Source of the DNA: Pelobates cultripes
Taxonomy: Eukaryota; Chordata; Amphibia; Anura; Pelobatidae
Direction of reading: 5' to 3'
DNA: 64,000 bases
NCBI GenBank assembly: GCA_933207985.1
Contig: OW240918.1
Span: 24,348,833-24,412,832, forward strand
This document shows, piece by piece, positions 62,598-64,000 of the stretch. The notes below the pieces were generated by a model. The model did not search any database. It worked only from the letters and a program-made list of their open reading frames with translations, and was not told the origin of the DNA. The first letter of the stretch is position 1. The number at the start of each line of letters is the position of its first letter. Made by a program: the position numbers and the translations under genes.

Positions 62598-64000
62598 GCA
62601 TGAAGCCTGAGCTTGTAAGGTTCTGGATGAACCACTGGGCCTTGTGTCAGCAGATTCTCCGAGACTGGAATCTCCCAAGGATCCTCCAATGCCAACCTCC
62701 TCAGAAGAGGAAACCAAGGGCGTCTTGGCCAGAAGGGGATCACTGCAATCACCCTGCAACGTTCTCTGGAAATCTTCCTCAGAACAGCTTGAATGAGAGA
62801 AACTGGGGGAAAGACATATACCAGATGAAAGTGCCATTTGATTGAAAGAGCATCTTGATCCAGCGCCCTCGGATGGAATCTCCTTGAAACAAAACAAGGA
62901 ACTTGAGTGTTCTGAGCTGTAGCCATGAGATCCACTTGGGGAAGACCCCACCTCTGGACCAATTGCTGAAACACCGTCCTTGACAGGTGCCATACCGTGG
63001 CTTCTACCAGGTGTCTGCTGAGGAAGTCCGCCAAAACATTCTCCTTTCCTGGAAGATAGACCGCACGTAGACCTTCCACATGTATTTGTGCCCAGGTCAT
63101 GATTGCTGATACTTCTTTCATCAGTGAAACACTCCTGGTGCCTCCTTGATGGTTGATATAGGCGGCAGCCGCTCTGTTGTCCACTCTCAACTTCACCCAG
63201 GCTCTTTTGATCAGATGCCGAAAATGAAGAAGAGCCAGAAACGTTGCTCTCAATTCCCTTATATTTGAAGGCAGGTGCTGAGCATTCTGAGTCCATTCTG
63301 CTTGGACAAAGGAATTTCCCAGATGAGCATCCCAACCGAACTGACTGGCATCTGTCGTGATGACTACCCAGTCGACCTCCTTCAAAGGAAAACCTCTGGA
63401 GATGTTTTCTTCTTTCATCCACCAATGAAGCTTCCTTTTCAGGCTGAGAGGAATGTGGATCTGCTTCTCCCAGTCGTCTGAGCTGGATTTGAAGTTTTTC
63501 AGGAGATGCTGCTGAAGAGGACGAAGATTCCAATGCGCCCATCTGACCAGGTCTATAGTAGAGGTCAGGGTACCCAGGAGTTTCATAAACTCCCTTGCGG
63601 AAGCAGAAGTCTTCTGAAGAAAAACCTGCATCCGATCCTGCAGCTTCAATTTTCTTTCTTGGGCGAGAGATACCATCGCACTGAGGGTATTGAAGCATGC
63701 TCCTAAGAACACCAGCTCCCTTGAAGGTTTTAAATGACTCTTCTCGTGGTTGATTAGCCACCCAAAACGAGAGAGAGTCTCGAGTACTAGATGTCTGTGT
63801 TGGAGTAACATCTCGAAGTCTGAGGCCACTAGCAGAATGTCGTCGAGGTAGTGGTAAATTGCTACATCCATCTTCCTCAGGAAAGCAATTACCGTGACCA
63901 GTATCTTTGAGAAGGTTCTCGGGGCCGTACTTATCCCAAAGGGAAGAGCCTGAAACTGGAAGTGCTCCCCTTTTACACAGCATCGAAGAAACTTCTGATG
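62573..64000 (-). CDS. DIRS reverse transcriptase/RNase H (second family), 5' end outside
   Basis: Open on the minus strand from the window edge to the stop at 62573, about 475 codons. Order: ALPFGISTAPRTFSKIL (RT), YHYLDDILL with the catalytic Asp pair, HLKPSRELVFLGACF (RT thumb), RNase H with TTDASQFGWDAHLG, RELRATFLAL and RVDNRAAAAY giving the D-E-D residues, then the DIRS-type tail (LPQVDLMATAQN, YVFPP). It is unlike the DIRS at 35911-42001 in sequence (FGWDAHLG against WGWGATNG), so it belongs to another family. No internal stop is visible, but the recombinase downstream is lost. Confidence 0.85.
   Translation of the reverse strand, partial: HQKFLRCCVKGEHFQFQALPFGISTAPRTFSKILVTVIAFLRKMDVAIYHYLDDILLVASDFEMLLQHRHLVLETLSRFGWLINHEKSHLKPSRELVFLGACFNTLSAMVSLAQERKLKLQDRMQVFLQKTSASAREFMKLLGTLTSTIDLVRWAHWNLRPLQQHLLKNFKSSSDDWEKQIHIPLSLKRKLHWWMKEENISRGFPLKEVDWVVITTDASQFGWDAHLGNSFVQAEWTQNAQHLPSNIRELRATFLALLHFRHLIKRAWVKLRVDNRAAAAYINHQGGTRSVSLMKEVSAIMTWAQIHVEGLRAVYLPGKENVLADFLSRHLVEATVWHLSRTVFQQLVQRWGLPQVDLMATAQNTQVPCFVSRRFHPRALDQDALSIKWHFHLVYVFPPVSLIQAVLRKISRERCRVIAVIPFWPRRPWFPLLRRLALEDPWEIPVSENLLTQGPVVHPEPYKLRLHAWLLKGNP

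Noticed and set aside
1..64000. tRNA, rRNA, bacterial-type operons or CRISPR arrays
   Set aside because: None seen; the regularly spaced repeats here are directly adjacent minisatellite units without unique spacers, and the genome is eukaryotic.

Overview
This is vertebrate nuclear DNA, most likely from an anuran amphibian. The only host gene I can name is ARL6IP6, a vertebrate membrane-protein gene split by GT-AG introns. The rest is dominated by a frog-like mobile-element mix: TTAA-flanked T2/Kolobok-like MITEs, non-autonomous hAT elements with 8-bp target duplications, DIRS tyrosine-recombinase retrotransposons, Penelope-like elements (PLEs) with hammerhead-like ribozyme motifs, LTR and non-LTR relics, and long microsatellites. 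The species call is inference. Two N gaps (42680-43045 and 57949-58048) lie close to or beside (TA)n tracts.

Layout. 1-1270: TTAA MITEs. 1540-1960: a CpG-rich CCAAT-box promoter with a possible minus-strand first exon; by remembered gene order this may be PRPF40A, running left out of the window. 2107-5578: a 40-bp minisatellite split in two by an LTR-element fragment (3241-4125). 8700-8940: a second CpG-rich promoter (CRE, ETS and NRF1 motifs) and the presumed noncoding exon 1 of ARL6IP6. 10581-22479: ARL6IP6 coding exons, plus strand, with a 10.3-kb TE-filled last intron. 22480 to about 26775: probable 3'UTR with two AATAAA candidates and a PLE inserted between them. 27-35 kb: MITEs, hAT elements, a Tc1 transposase relic and GT-rich repeats. 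35911-42001: a nearly complete DIRS retrotransposon on the minus strand with inverted termini and an internal complementary region. 43.1-44.2 kb: a non-LTR reverse transcriptase relic split by a TTAA MITE. 46.97-47.94 kb: a second copy of the LTR family. 49.5-50.7 kb: a hAT element. 53.9-62.3 kb: a cluster of PLE pieces, including a 4-kb fold-back PLE that still holds its GIY-YIG endonuclease region. 62.3-64 kb: a second, different DIRS-type element running off the right edge.

The most interesting signal is a set of hammerhead-ribozyme-like motifs (CTGANGA, a variable hairpin, then GAAA) in PLE-like sequences. The hairpin sequence differs between copies but its pairing is kept. Several copies are arranged as inverted pairs around short loops. 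Apart from ARL6IP6 and the two promoter regions I see no other host gene.
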